NCBI RefSeq assembly: GCF_003610695.1
Contig: NZ_RAQH01000008.1
Span: 62,001 to 126,000, forward strand
Reading direction: 5' to 3'
Length of the DNA: 64,000 bases
DNA from: Epilithonimonas arachidiradicis
GTDB lineage: Bacteria; Bacteroidota; Bacteroidia; Flavobacteriales; Weeksellaceae
A program made the position numbers and the translations under genes. The notes under the pieces were generated by a model. That model saw only the letters and a list, made by a program, of their open reading frames with translations, searched no databases and had not been told where the DNA came from. Shown here one piece after another: positions 9,011-17,716 of this stretch (its first letter is position 1; the number at the start of each line of letters is the position of its first letter).

Positions 9011-10537
9011 ATGCAGAAAGTTCTCAATCTTTTTGATTTCTCTCAAAAAGTAAATTATAAAAACGAAATCTTCGCCGGATTAACCGTTGCAATGACAATG
9101 ATTCCGGAATCTTTGTCTTTTGCTATTCTTGCAGGATTTTCTCCGCTGACAGGTTTGTATGCCGCATTTATAATGGGATTGGTTACTGCAATCTTCGGCG
9201 GAAGACCAGGATTAATTTCTGGAGGAGCCGGTGCAACAGTCATTGTTTTAATTCCATTAATGATTTCCCACGGCATCGAATATGTTTTTGCAGCCGTCGT
9301 TTTAGCCGGAATTATTCAAATCATTATCGGGATTTTCAAATTAGGTAAATTCATAAGATTGGTGCCGCAATCGGTAATGTATGGATTTGTTAACGGATTA
9401 GCCATTGTGATTTTTATGTCGCAGATCAATCAGTTTAAAATACAAGGAACAGAAAATTGGTTATCAGGAAATCCTCTTTATACAATGCTCGGATTGGTAG
9501 CTTTGACGATTTCTGTCGTATTAATATTTCCAAAATTCACAAAGAAAATTCCAGCTTCTTTGGTAGCAATTGCTGTTACTTTTGCTTTGGTAATGATTTT
9601 AGGAATCCAAACTAAAACCGTGAATGACATTGCTAATATAGCTGGAGGTTTTCCGCCATTTCACATCCCGAATGTTGAATTGTCTTTTGAAGTTTTGAAA
9701 GTGATTTTTCCATTTGCATTAATTATGTCAACGGTTGGATTGACAGAAGGTTTATTGACTTTAAATTTAGTTGATGAAATTACAAATAGCAAAGGAAACA
9801 GCAACCGAGAATGCGTTGCACAAGGAACTGCCAACATCCTGAATGGCTTCTTTTTCGGTATGGGCGGATGTCCGATGATTGCTCAGACTTTGGTTAATCT
9901 TTCAGCTGGAGCAAGAGCCAGGCTATCGGGAATTATTGCTGCTTTGGTTATTCTTTTCATTATTCTTTTTGGTGCGCCTGTTATTGGGAAAATGCCAGTT
10001 GCAGCGTTAGTTGGTGTGATGATTATGGTTTCTGTCGGAACGTTTGAATGGGCAAGTTTCAAAGCCATAAAACGATTTCCGAAGTCTGATATTTTTGTGA
10101 TGGTTGTTGTGACTTTGATTACTGTTTTCCTTCACAATCTGGCTTTGGCGGTTTTGATTGGTGTGATTATTTCGGCTTTAGTTTTTGCATGGGAAAGTGC
10201 GAAAAGAATCCGAGCAAGGAAGTTTGTTGATGAAAATGGAGTGAAGCATTACGAGATTTTTGGACCGTTGTTCTTTGGTTCTACGACAGTTTTTGCTGAG
10301 AAATTCGATGTAACGAATGACCCGAAAGAAGTCGTCATCGATTTTAAAGAAAGTCGTGTTGTGGATATGTCTGCTATTGATATTCTGCATAAACTGACTG
10401 AACGTTATAAAAACCAAGGGAAAAAACTTAGTTTAATAAATCTGAGCCGTAGATGCAAACGTTTGATAAAGAATGCGGAGAATGTTGTGGATATTAATAT
10501 TATTGAAGACTCAGAATATGACGTTTTGAAGAATTAA
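9011..10537 (+). CDS. SulP family inorganic anion transporter with STAS domain
   Basis: A 508-aa member of the SulP/SLC26 family. Residues about 20-400 are membrane-embedded, starting with AGLTVAMTMIPESLSFAILAGFSPLTGLYAAFI, the conserved SulP signature around helix 1. ECVAQGTANILNGFFFGMGGCPMIAQT is the helix-8 region near the anion site. Residues about 410-505 form a cytoplasmic STAS domain (VVIDFKESRVVDMSAIDILHKL), whose DxS segment resembles anti-sigma-antagonist folds. Typical substrates are sulfate, bicarbonate or other oxyanions; no carbonic anhydrase gene is adjacent to support bicarbonate specifically. Upstream GCTATTTTCGC may be a weak -7 sequence. Confidence 0.92.
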   Translation: MQKVLNLFDFSQKVNYKNEIFAGLTVAMTMIPESLSFAILAGFSPLTGLYAAFIMGLVTAIFGGRPGLISGGAGATVIVLIPLMISHGIEYVFAAVVLAGIIQIIIGIFKLGKFIRLVPQSVMYGFVNGLAIVIFMSQINQFKIQGTENWLSGNPLYTMLGLVALTISVVLIFPKFTKKIPASLVAIAVTFALVMILGIQTKTVNDIANIAGGFPPFHIPNVELSFEVLKVIFPFALIMSTVGLTEGLLTLNLVDEITNSKGNSNRECVAQGTANILNGFFFGMGGCPMIAQTLVNLSAGARARLSGIIAALVILFIILFGAPVIGKMPVAALVGVMIMVSVGTFEWASFKAIKRFPKSDIFVMVVVTLITVFLHNLALAVLIGVIISALVFAWESAKRIRARKFVDENGVKHYEIFGPLFFGSTTVFAEKFDVTNDPKEVVIDFKESRVVDMSAIDILHKLTERYKNQGKKLSLINLSRRCKRLIKNAENVVDINIIEDSEYDVLKN

Positions 10538-10703
10538 TATTTAATCGCAAATCAAAGATTCGATAAAGTTGAAGGTATAAGTTTTTTATTAAAATGCTTT
10601 TAAAGTTATTAAGTCTGAAGTGAATTTTATGAGGAATTTTATTTTTATATGTCTTCGATTAACTTAGACTGACAATGTCTTACTATTGATTTTCGTATTA
10701 GAG

Positions 10704-10730
10704 ATGTCACACTGAGCGGAGTCGAAGTGT
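10704..10730. repeat. Short imperfect palindrome (CACTGAGCGGAGTCGAAGTG core)
   Basis: CACT...AGTG ends enclose GAGCGGAGTCGA. From general knowledge, very similar sequence (reverse complement CTTCGACTCCGCTCAGTG) recurs between genes of many Bacteroidetes. Only one copy is present in this window, so the repeat status here rests on memory, not on an internal second copy. Confidence 0.45.
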
Positions 10731-10860
10731 TTTTCTTAAAGGATTACCTGTTAGTTTTTTATTTGGAAACTCGATTGGATGACCAAACCCATAGCCCCGA
10801 TTGACTCTGAGTTTTTTATTTATAATTTGAATCGTCGAAACTTCGTTTTGCAGTGGCATC

Positions 10861-10940
10861 CTTTTTTGTCTTAGCTGAAAACTTTGTTTTGATGACAAAA
10901 CTTCTGAGACAAAAAAGATATAGCGGAAAGCGGGATTAAG
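10861..10940. repeat. Inverted-repeat element with TTTTTTGTCT / AGACAAAAAA arms
   Basis: CTTTTTTGTCTTAG at 10861-10874 pairs with CTGAGACAAAAAAG at 10904-10917 around a 29-base loop. It is followed by the GC-richer string AGCGGAAAGCGGGATTAAGC. A related string CATAGCCCCGATTG precedes it at about 10790-10803. The arrangement resembles an interspersed intergenic element of Chryseobacterium-like genomes, which is a recollection rather than something testable in this window. Confidence 0.4.
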
Positions 10941-10967
10941 CTCCTAAAATAAAAGCTTGAAATAATT

Positions 10968-11044
10968 CTCTTGCAGATTTAGCAAATTAAGCAGATTTTT
11001 TTCTATTGAGTTTTCAATCTGCTAAATCTGAGTAATCTGCGGGA
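10968..11044. repeat. REP-like long imperfect palindrome built of GCAGATT/AATCTGC units
   Basis: The left arm 10968-10997 (CTCTTGCAGATTTAGC...AAGCAGATT) is an imperfect reverse complement of the right arm 11016-11044 (AATCTGCTAAATCTGAG...CTGCGGGA), with a T-rich loop of 18 bp between. Within each arm the unit GCAGATT or AATCTGC recurs. A related element lies at 57761-57822, so the family occurs at least twice here. Confidence 0.6.
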
Positions 11045-11136
11045 TGTTTAAATTATTATTTAAAAATTTTCTTTGAGAAAAACTCGATTTTCAAAATCCA
11101 ACTAAAATCACGATTTTTGCAGTCTCAAATTTTATT

Positions 11137-12729
11137 ATGTCTTTACAACAAGAAATCAGCAAAAGAAAAACTTTCGGAATCATCTCCCACCCCGATGCGG
11201 GAAAAACCACGCTTACGGAAAAACTCCTGCTTTTTGGAGGGGCAATTCAGGAAGCTGGCGCCGTAAAATCCAATAAAATCAAAAAAGGAGCGACTTCCGA
11301 CTTTATGGAAATCGAGCGTCAGAGAGGGATTTCTGTGGCAACTTCGGTTTTAGCTTTTGAATATAGAGACCACAAAATCAATATTCTGGATACGCCCGGT
11401 CACAAGGATTTTGCGGAAGATACGTATCGAACGCTGACTGCAGTTGACTCTGTAATCGTTGTAATTGACGTTGCAAAAGGAGTTGAGGAACAGACGGAGA
11501 AACTGGTTCAGGTTTGTAGAATGAGAAACATTCCGATGATTGTTTTCATTAATAAGCTGGATCGTGAAGGTAAAGATGCTTTTGATTTGCTGGATGAAGT
11601 GGAACAGAAATTAGGTTTGACAGTTTGTCCACTCTCTCTACCGATTGGTATGGGTAGCGACTTTCAAGGGATTTATAATATTTGGGAAAATAACATCCAA
11701 TTGTTTTTGGAAGAGAAAAAACAAAAAGTTGGCGAATCTCTTAAAATTGATGATATCAACGATTCTCAAATTGATGAACTGGTTGGTGAAAAAGCGGCAA
11801 CAACGCTGCGTGAAGAACTGGATTTGATACAGTCTGTTTATCCTGAGTTTAATCGTGAAGATTATATGAATGGTGATTTACAGCCTGTTTTCTTTGGTTC
11901 TGCTCTTAATAATTTTGGTGTTCGTGAGTTATTGAATGCTTTCATTGATATCGCACCCATGCCACAGCCAAAAGAAAGTGAAACGAGATTGGTAAAGCCG
12001 GAAGAACAAAATTTTACCGGATTTGTTTTCAAAATCCACGCAAATATGGATCCGAAACACAGAGACCGTCTGGCGTTTGTGAAAATTGTGTCCGGAACTT
12101 TTAAAAGAAATGAAAATTATCTCCTTGTAAGAGAAGGTAAAAAAATGAAGTTCTCCTCTCCTAACGCTTTCTTTGCGGATAAAAAAGAAGTTGTTGATGA
12201 GAGTTTCCCTGGCGATATTGTCGGTCTTCATGATACGGGAAGTTTCAGAATTGGTGATACTTTGACAGCCGGTGAAAAATTGAGTTTCAAAGGCATCCCG
12301 AGTTTCTCTCCGGAGCATTTCCGTTACATCAATAACAATGACCCACTGAAAGCGAAACAGTTAGCGAAAGGTGTTGACCAGCTGATGGATGAAGGTGTAG
12401 CTCAGTTATTTACGCTGGAAATGAATGGCAGAAAGATTATCGGAACGGTTGGTGCACTTCAGTACGAAGTTATTCAATATCGTTTGGAACACGAATATGG
12501 TGCGAAATGTTCTTATGAGCCCATCAGTATTCATAAAGCGTGTTGGGTTGAGGCGGATGAAAAGTCTGAGGAATTCAAAGAATTTGCAAGGTTGAAACAG
12601 CGTTTCTTAGCAAGAGACAAATATGACCAATTGGTTTTCTTAGCAGATTCGTCTTTCACTATTCATATGACGCAGGAAAAGTTTCCGAACGTGAAACTGC
12701 ATTTTATCAGTGAATTTAAGAATCATTAA
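11137..12729 (+). CDS. prfC: Peptide chain release factor 3
   Basis: GTPase of 530 aa that recycles RF1/RF2 from the ribosome after peptide release. G1 is in ISHPDAGKTTLTEKLL (residues about 16-31), the switch-I region contains RQRGISVATSV, G3 is DTPGHKDFAEDTYRTL, and G4 is FINKLDREGKD. The extra residues after DTPG and the C-terminal RF3 domain (about 395-520) distinguish it from EF-G. The length matches the family. It stands alone with its own terminator at 12737-12766, so it is a monocistronic unit. Confidence 0.97.
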   Translation: MSLQQEISKRKTFGIISHPDAGKTTLTEKLLLFGGAIQEAGAVKSNKIKKGATSDFMEIERQRGISVATSVLAFEYRDHKINILDTPGHKDFAEDTYRTLTAVDSVIVVIDVAKGVEEQTEKLVQVCRMRNIPMIVFINKLDREGKDAFDLLDEVEQKLGLTVCPLSLPIGMGSDFQGIYNIWENNIQLFLEEKKQKVGESLKIDDINDSQIDELVGEKAATTLREELDLIQSVYPEFNREDYMNGDLQPVFFGSALNNFGVRELLNAFIDIAPMPQPKESETRLVKPEEQNFTGFVFKIHANMDPKHRDRLAFVKIVSGTFKRNENYLLVREGKKMKFSSPNAFFADKKEVVDESFPGDIVGLHDTGSFRIGDTLTAGEKLSFKGIPSFSPEHFRYINNNDPLKAKQLAKGVDQLMDEGVAQLFTLEMNGRKIIGTVGALQYEVIQYRLEHEYGAKCSYEPISIHKACWVEADEKSEEFKEFARLKQRFLARDKYDQLVFLADSSFTIHMTQEKFPNVKLHFISEFKNH

Positions 12730-12736
12730 AATACAT

Positions 12737-12766
12737 AATCCGCAGCGTTTTCTGCGGATTTTTTAT
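12737..12766 (+). terminator. Rho-independent terminator of prfC
   Basis: Stem AATCCGCAG / CTGCGGATT with loop CGTTTT, followed by a T run; it begins 8 bp after the prfC stop. Confidence 0.85.
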
Positions 12767-12790
12767 TCGTAAAATATTATTAAAAAATTT

Positions 12791-13591
12791 CTACTTCAAA
12801 TACTCCTTCACTTCATCCAAATTATTATCACCAAAAATCAAAGAAATGATAATCGGCATTTTACCTTTTTTATAAAGTAATGCCAAGACATTATCTCCAT
12901 TGATTTTTGATTTTGTATCAATTGTTATGCTTTTATGATTTGGTAAATCAAGACTCAGAAAACGTTTTTTCATATAATGGGTTTTTACGCCCAACTTTTC
13001 AAAATTCTCATTCAGTTCTAGTGAATAGTAACCCCAATCATCCATTACTGTGAAATAAGTTTCTGCTTCTGGTGAATTTTCATCCGCAAAAGTCTTGGTT
13101 TCTATATCAAAAATGATAAGTCTGGTTTCAGAAATGTTTTCTGTTTGCGAAGGATTTGGTTTTTTCGGCGATTGGTAAGAAACGACCTGCATTGGATTAT
13201 CTATAGAAACACCTTTTAAGATGTTCCAACCTTCGTTTATTCTTCCAAAGTCATTAAAGAAAAAAGTGGTGTCTTTGTTTTTCTTATCAATCAAGTAATC
13301 ATCATAATCTGTGTAATGCGAATACGTTTCAGTTTTCATTAGTTCTGTAATGAAATCACCATCTGTATCAAATCTCGCCTGACCTTTTATTTCGCCATTT
13401 TTAAGATATAAAATAGAACCGCCATTAGCAGTGAAAAGATGCTGAACCTGGTCTCTTGGATTTTCAATTGGTACTTTTGATTCAACAATTACTGAATCTT
13501 TCTTTATTTGCTGAACTTCTTGAACTTCCTGTTCCTTTTTGCAAGAAACTGTAATTGCCAATATCAGAAAGTATTTGAAATATTTTATCAT
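12791..13591 (-). CDS. Lipoprotein of unknown function
   Basis: The frame opens at 13612, but ATG 13589-13591 gives a clean type II signal peptide (MIKYFKYFLILAITVSC, lipobox Cys at residue 17), so that start is used (266 aa). The mature protein begins with a Lys/Gln/Glu linker. It then contains repeated short strands such as NGEIKGQARFDTDGDFI, DTTFFFNDFGRINEGW and NLPNHKSITIDTKSK-like segments, suggesting a beta-rich periplasmic or surface fold. I do not recognise a domain. It is convergent with prfC and has about 200 bp of upstream non-coding sequence shared with the divergent DUF4349 gene. Confidence 0.7.
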   Translation of the reverse strand: MIKYFKYFLILAITVSCKKEQEVQEVQQIKKDSVIVESKVPIENPRDQVQHLFTANGGSILYLKNGEIKGQARFDTDGDFITELMKTETYSHYTDYDDYLIDKKNKDTTFFFNDFGRINEGWNILKGVSIDNPMQVVSYQSPKKPNPSQTENISETRLIIFDIETKTFADENSPEAETYFTVMDDWGYYSLELNENFEKLGVKTHYMKKRFLSLDLPNHKSITIDTKSKINGDNVLALLYKKGKMPIIISLIFGDNNLDEVKEYLK

Positions 13592-13798
13592 CGCATTTAG
13601 TTTGAGAAGCAATTTAGAATTAATTCGGTAAAATCCTCTTTTAATCTTTAAAATTTCATTCTTTACTTTTGTAAATCGTTTGTAAAATCAATTTAAATAT
13701 TTGATTTTCATTAGATTAAAATATTACAAAAAGTTTCGGATTCATTTACAAATCATTCTTTTAGTTGTTGGATAGCTTTACATCATAAAATTATCCCA

Positions 13799-14725
13799 AT
13801 GAAAAAATTAATATTGACCGCCGTTATTTTGAGTACACTCACGATGTGTAAAAAAGCAGATTTACAAGAACCTAATAACACGATCGCCAATGCAGATTCT
13901 TTAATGGATAAAGCTTCTGAAGCAGTCAACAGTCTTAATACTCATGCAGTTTTAGATTCGGTGAATCTGAAAGCTAAAGATTTGATTAAAAATAAAGAGG
14001 AAATCGAAAAAGCATTCGAGAACAGCAAAAATAAAATCGATTCTATTTCTGAAAACGTTGAAAAATTTAAGAAAGATATTGAAAATAAAAAAGTAGCTAC
14101 AACCATCGATTCTATCCAAGAGAAAATCAAAAAAGAAACCCCAAAACCTAAAAAAGTCACCAAAGTTATCTACAAAGACAAACCCGTAAAAAAAGAACCA
14201 GTTGCGCCAGTTAACGCAATGGTGAAAAATGGTTCTGTAGAACTAAATGTAGACGATATTTCTCTGGCAAAACAATCGGTGAGAGATATTATCAGAAAAT
14301 ATGATGGAATCATCAATACAGAAAATCTGGTGAGTAATGATGAGTTTCAGACTTTATACCTGACGACAAAAGTTCCTTATGATAAGTTCGATTATTTGGT
14401 AGAAGATTTATCGATGTTGGGAAGTATTCATAACAAAAACCTTGAAGTTAAAGGCGATTCCTACAATCCTAATAAACTTTGCAGTCTGGACATCACTTTG
14501 TACGATAATCATCTGAAGCCAAAAGAATCCGAGAATCAAAGTTTTGGAGAAAAATCTGCAAATGCAATTTCTTCCGGCTGGAAAGTGATTGGAGATATCT
14601 TACTCTTTCTTCTACCCTTTTGGCCAGTTTTCCTGATTGGTGGGATTGGATATTATTTATATAAAAAGAAATATGGTAACGGCAATCATAATCCACCAAA
14701 CAAAGATTCTGAAGAGAACTCATAA
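13799..14725 (+). CDS. DUF4349 domain lipoprotein
   Basis: A 308-aa protein. Signal peptide MKKLILTAVILSTLTMC places the lipobox Cys at residue 17. Residues about 30-120 are a charged, heptad-like coiled region. Residues about 140-240 match DUF4349 (VKNGSVELNVDDISLAKQSVRDIIRKYDGII, then YLTTKVPYDKFDYLVEDL, the 'strand-helix-strand' pattern of that domain). A single membrane helix (about 268-290, GDILLFLLPFWPVFLIGGIGYYLY) is followed by a short Lys/Asn tail. This anchors both ends, lipid at the N-terminus and helix at the C-terminus, as is typical of the family. Function is unknown; a role in envelope organisation is inference. Confidence 0.8.
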   Translation: MKKLILTAVILSTLTMCKKADLQEPNNTIANADSLMDKASEAVNSLNTHAVLDSVNLKAKDLIKNKEEIEKAFENSKNKIDSISENVEKFKKDIENKKVATTIDSIQEKIKKETPKPKKVTKVIYKDKPVKKEPVAPVNAMVKNGSVELNVDDISLAKQSVRDIIRKYDGIINTENLVSNDEFQTLYLTTKVPYDKFDYLVEDLSMLGSIHNKNLEVKGDSYNPNKLCSLDITLYDNHLKPKESENQSFGEKSANAISSGWKVIGDILLFLLPFWPVFLIGGIGYYLYKKKYGNGNHNPPNKDSEENS

Positions 14726-14730
14726 AATAA

Positions 14731-14761
14731 AAAAGACGCTTAGATTATAAGCGTCTTTTCT
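14731..14761. terminator. Bidirectional terminator between convergent genes
   Basis: AAAAGACGCTTA / TAAGCGTCTTTT stem with a small loop, with A run before and T run after; serves the DUF4349 gene on + and the TPR gene on -. Confidence 0.85.
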
Positions 14762-14781
14762 ATGATTGAAAAATTTGATTC

Positions 14782-15345
14782 TTAGTTCATCAAGCTTTTG
14801 CTTAGGTTAAGTGCATCTTGGTTTGAGCTGTCATACTGCAAAGATTTTGCGATATATTGTTTTGCTTTTTCTTTGTCCGTATCCTTATCCAGAAATGCGA
14901 TGAAGAAATAGGCATAAGCTAGATTCTGTTTGTTAGCTTCAACTTCTTCAGGCTTTACTTTGGCGATGTACTTTTCATAAGCCATTTTTGCAGCATTGTT
15001 ATCCTTCGCAGATTGGTTGGCATATCCAATACTGTAATAAGCTGGCGCCCAGTCTGGAATAATTGTTGTGATTTTGTTCCAGGTTGCGATAGCTGATGTC
15101 CAGTCATTTGCGTTTTGATAAGCTGTTGCCAAACCAACAAGAGCTTGTGTATCGTCTGGTTTTGCAGCAATCTGTTTTTTAAGCGCTTCAATTTCCGGGT
15201 TGCTGATACCATTGGTTTGAGCTGTTATAGTTGTTGAATTGTTAACAGTGTCATTTGTGTTTTGTGTTGTTTGGGCGTTCACAAAACCAGCTGTTGCGAA
15301 TGACAATCCAAACAATAAACTTTTAATTTTTAAATCCGTTTTCAT
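14782..15345 (-). CDS. Secreted tetratricopeptide-repeat protein
   Basis: The frame extends to 15384, but ATG 15343-15345 (MKTDLKIKSLLFGLSFATAGFVNAQ) gives a standard Sec signal peptide with cleavage after NAQ, so the 187-aa product is preferred. Residues after about 45 form three to four TPR-like helical pairs (TQALVGLATAYQNANDWTSA, APAYYSIGYANQSAKDNNAA, QNLAYAYFFIAFLDKDTDKE). TPR proteins act as binding scaffolds, here in the periplasm; the partner is unknown. Stand-alone gene, sharing the terminator at 14731-14761. Confidence 0.8.
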   Translation of the reverse strand: MKTDLKIKSLLFGLSFATAGFVNAQTTQNTNDTVNNSTTITAQTNGISNPEIEALKKQIAAKPDDTQALVGLATAYQNANDWTSAIATWNKITTIIPDWAPAYYSIGYANQSAKDNNAAKMAYEKYIAKVKPEEVEANKQNLAYAYFFIAFLDKDTDKEKAKQYIAKSLQYDSSNQDALNLSKSLMN

Positions 15346-15563
15346 AACCTTTATTTTAAGTTGTAATGAATATCGCAAGTACAATTCCAGAAATCGGTAA
15401 AATTTTAAAACTTTAGATTTTTTAATATTTTTTTAAGAATAGTCTTGCTGGATTTAAGAAATTTTAAATACACGTTTAATTTCTGATGTTTGGCCTTATT
15501 GTTGATATATTTATATACTATTTATAACAATTAAAGTGTATTTTTAAACTTATAATCATAAAA

Positions 15564-16244
15564 ATGAATTTTACTACTATCCATAATACGATAAAGCTCC
15601 TGGAGGAGTTCGATTCTGAAAACACAAAAGAGTCTTATTCTGATGATATCCAAGGTTTCAGGAACTGGATCTATGATAAAGAAGTCATCAGAAGAAAATC
15701 AGTTATTGATGAACCAGTTTGGGAAGGAAAAGAGAATGGAAGATCTCCGGAAAGTGTGATTAGCACCTTACTGGTTCATCTTAATCGATATGCCAAAACT
15801 TACTCTAAGTCTGCTATTGCTGATTCCAATTTCAATACACAGGAAGAATTCATCTATTTAATTAACCTGAAAGCTTTTGGATCAATGACAAAAATGGAAT
15901 TAATTAAAAAGAATATCCAGGACAAATCTGCCGGTATTCTTATTATTAACAGATTGATCAAGCAAGGCTGGGTGGAACAAACCAATTCACAAACCGATAA
16001 AAGAACAAAAGTCCTGCGGATTACAGATGAAGGTATAGAAGCTTTGGAAAACCAAATGGACAAAATACGTACAGCAACCAATATCATCACTGGCAATATT
16101 ACGCATCAGGAGAAAATGGAACTTATCAGGATTCTGGATAAGCTTGAGCAGTTTCACAATCCAATTTTTTGCAGAAATATTGATCATCAGAATCTATTGG
16201 AGACCGTTCTGAAAGATTATCCAATCGGAAACAAATTAATATGA
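15564..16244 (+). CDS. MarR family transcriptional regulator with N-terminal extension, carotenoid operon
   Basis: A 226-aa predicted DNA-binding protein. The winged-helix region is at about residues 100-170: FIYLINLKAFGSMTKMELIKK, IINRLIKQGWVEQTNSQTDKRTKVLRITDEG, where DKRT-x-VLRIT is the MarR wing. The first about 65 residues, including an acidic/Trp-rich stretch (FRNWIYDKEVIRRKS, VWEGKENGRSPESV), are an addition to a usual 140-150 aa MarR protein. Its stop overlaps the crtI start by 4 bp, so it is co-translated with the pigment genes and is very likely their regulator. An AT-rich imperfect inverted repeat at 15502-15530 is a weak operator candidate. Confidence 0.85.
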   Translation: MNFTTIHNTIKLLEEFDSENTKESYSDDIQGFRNWIYDKEVIRRKSVIDEPVWEGKENGRSPESVISTLLVHLNRYAKTYSKSAIADSNFNTQEEFIYLINLKAFGSMTKMELIKKNIQDKSAGILIINRLIKQGWVEQTNSQTDKRTKVLRITDEGIEALENQMDKIRTATNIITGNITHQEKMELIRILDKLEQFHNPIFCRNIDHQNLLETVLKDYPIGNKLI

Positions 16245-17710
16245 AGAAAAAGATAGCAATCATTGGTTCCGGGTTCTCTGGCTTGTCTGCCGCAGCTTAT
16301 GCTTCCAAAACGGGGCACGAAGTTCATGTCTTCGAAAAAAATAACAGTTTGGGTGGCCGCGCAAGAAGTTTCAAAACAGATAATGGTTACACCTTTGATA
16401 TGGGACCAAGCTGGTATTGGATGCCGGATATCATAGAAAACTTCTTTAATGATTTTGGTAAGAAAGCTTCTGATTTTTATCAATTGGTATCTCTCAATCC
16501 CCAATTTGAAATGGTTTTTTCTGATGGGTTGATGGCAATTCCTGAGAGTTATGAAGAGATGAAAAATCTATTTGAAAAAACTGAAAAAGGTGCTGGCAAG
16601 ATGTTGGACGACTTTATGGAAGATGCCCAATACAAATATGAAGTTGGAATGAAGGATTTTGTCAGCAAGCCGTGCCATTCCTGGTTAGAATTTGTTTCTC
16701 CAAAAATTGCTAAGAGCGCATTGCGATTAGATTTGTTGTCTAATTTTCATCAATTTGTAAGAAAATATTTTTCTAATCCGAAACTGATTACTTTGATGGA
16801 ATTTCCTGTAATTTTTTTAGGTGCAGCGCCAAAAGATATTCCAGCTTTGTATAGCCTGATGAATTATGGAGGATATAAATTAGGAACTTGGTACCCGTTG
16901 GGCGGCTTCATCAAGGTTATCGAGGCGATGGCCAAAATCGCATCAGAACAAGGATCTCAGATACACTTTAATTCTAATGTCGATAAGATAATTACGGATA
17001 ATAAACAAGTTTCAGGAATTGTTGTAAACGGCAGAAAAATTGATTTCGATGTGGTGATTGCCTCTTCTGACTATCATCATACGGAACAAAAAATGTTGCC
17101 CGAAAATCTCAGGAATTATAATGAGAATTACTGGAAAAAGAAAACCTTTGCGCCTTCTTGCCTGATCTTTTATCTGGGATTTAATGAAAAAATTCCGAAC
17201 CTTAAACATCATACTCTGTTCTTTGAAAATGAGCTTGAGCTCCATACCAAAGAAATCTATAATGACAAAAAATGGCCAACAAAACCATTGTTTTATGCTT
17301 GTTGCCCATCAAAAACGGATAAAAATTTGGCTCCGGAAAACTGCGAAAATGTTTTTCTGCTGATGCCAATCGCTACAGGAATCGAGGATTCTTCTGAGAT
17401 GCGCGAAAAATATTTTCTGGAAATGATTGCTAGATTGGAAAAACATACCAATTCAACTCACCTTTTGTCAAAATTGGATTATAAAAAAAGCTACTGTATT
17501 GATGATTTTATAAGCGATTATAATGCTTACGAAGGAAATGCCTACGGATTAGCAAATACTTTGTCTCAAACTGCGGTTTTGAAACCTTCGTTAAAAAATA
17601 AAAAAATTAAAAACCTCTATTACACAGGACAACTTACGGTACCCGGACCCGGAGTGCCGCCGTCCATCATATCAGGAAAAATAGCCGCCACCGAAGCCAA
17701 CAAAAAATAA
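16241..17710 (+). CDS. crtI: Phytoene desaturase CrtI
   Basis: FAD-dependent amine-oxidase-fold enzyme of 489 aa that introduces double bonds into phytoene to give lycopene. The N-terminus AIIGSGFSGLSAAAYASKTGHEVHVFEK is the dinucleotide-binding motif, followed by LGGRARSF and FDMGPSWYWMPD, characteristic of CrtI. The C-terminus LYYTGQLTVPGPGVPPSIISGK is the bacterial-type phytoene dehydrogenase signature. It overlaps the MarR gene by 4 bp and lies 6 bp before crtB. The enzyme is expected to be membrane-associated, using oxygen or quinone as acceptor (family knowledge). Confidence 0.96.
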   Translation: MKKKIAIIGSGFSGLSAAAYASKTGHEVHVFEKNNSLGGRARSFKTDNGYTFDMGPSWYWMPDIIENFFNDFGKKASDFYQLVSLNPQFEMVFSDGLMAIPESYEEMKNLFEKTEKGAGKMLDDFMEDAQYKYEVGMKDFVSKPCHSWLEFVSPKIAKSALRLDLLSNFHQFVRKYFSNPKLITLMEFPVIFLGAAPKDIPALYSLMNYGGYKLGTWYPLGGFIKVIEAMAKIASEQGSQIHFNSNVDKIITDNKQVSGIVVNGRKIDFDVVIASSDYHHTEQKMLPENLRNYNENYWKKKTFAPSCLIFYLGFNEKIPNLKHHTLFFENELELHTKEIYNDKKWPTKPLFYACCPSKTDKNLAPENCENVFLLMPIATGIEDSSEMREKYFLEMIARLEKHTNSTHLLSKLDYKKSYCIDDFISDYNAYEGNAYGLANTLSQTAVLKPSLKNKKIKNLYYTGQLTVPGPGVPPSIISGKIAATEANKK

Positions 17711-17716
17711 ACTATT

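Larger units (their letters stand above)
10538..11136. other. 600-bp gene-free intergenic region carrying several repeat-type sequences
   Basis: The largest non-coding stretch in the window. No plausible gene was seen: the only open frames are short and lie inside repeats. It contains a short imperfect palindrome at 10704-10730, an inverted-repeat stem at 10861-10917 followed by a GCGGAAAGCGGGATTAAGC-like sequence, and a long imperfect palindrome built from GCAGATT units at 10968-11044. The last about 90 bp lead into prfC, where CGATTTTTGC (11111-11120) is one base off the -7 consensus. Confidence 0.7.

Noticed and set aside
10707-10898. 63-aa frame on - in the large intergenic gap
   Set aside because: Entirely inside repeat-type sequence, no signal or conserved pattern.
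15502-15530. AT-rich imperfect inverted repeat as carotenoid operator
   Set aside because: Too many mismatches between the half-sites to list as a feature; mentioned only as a weak candidate with the MarR gene.
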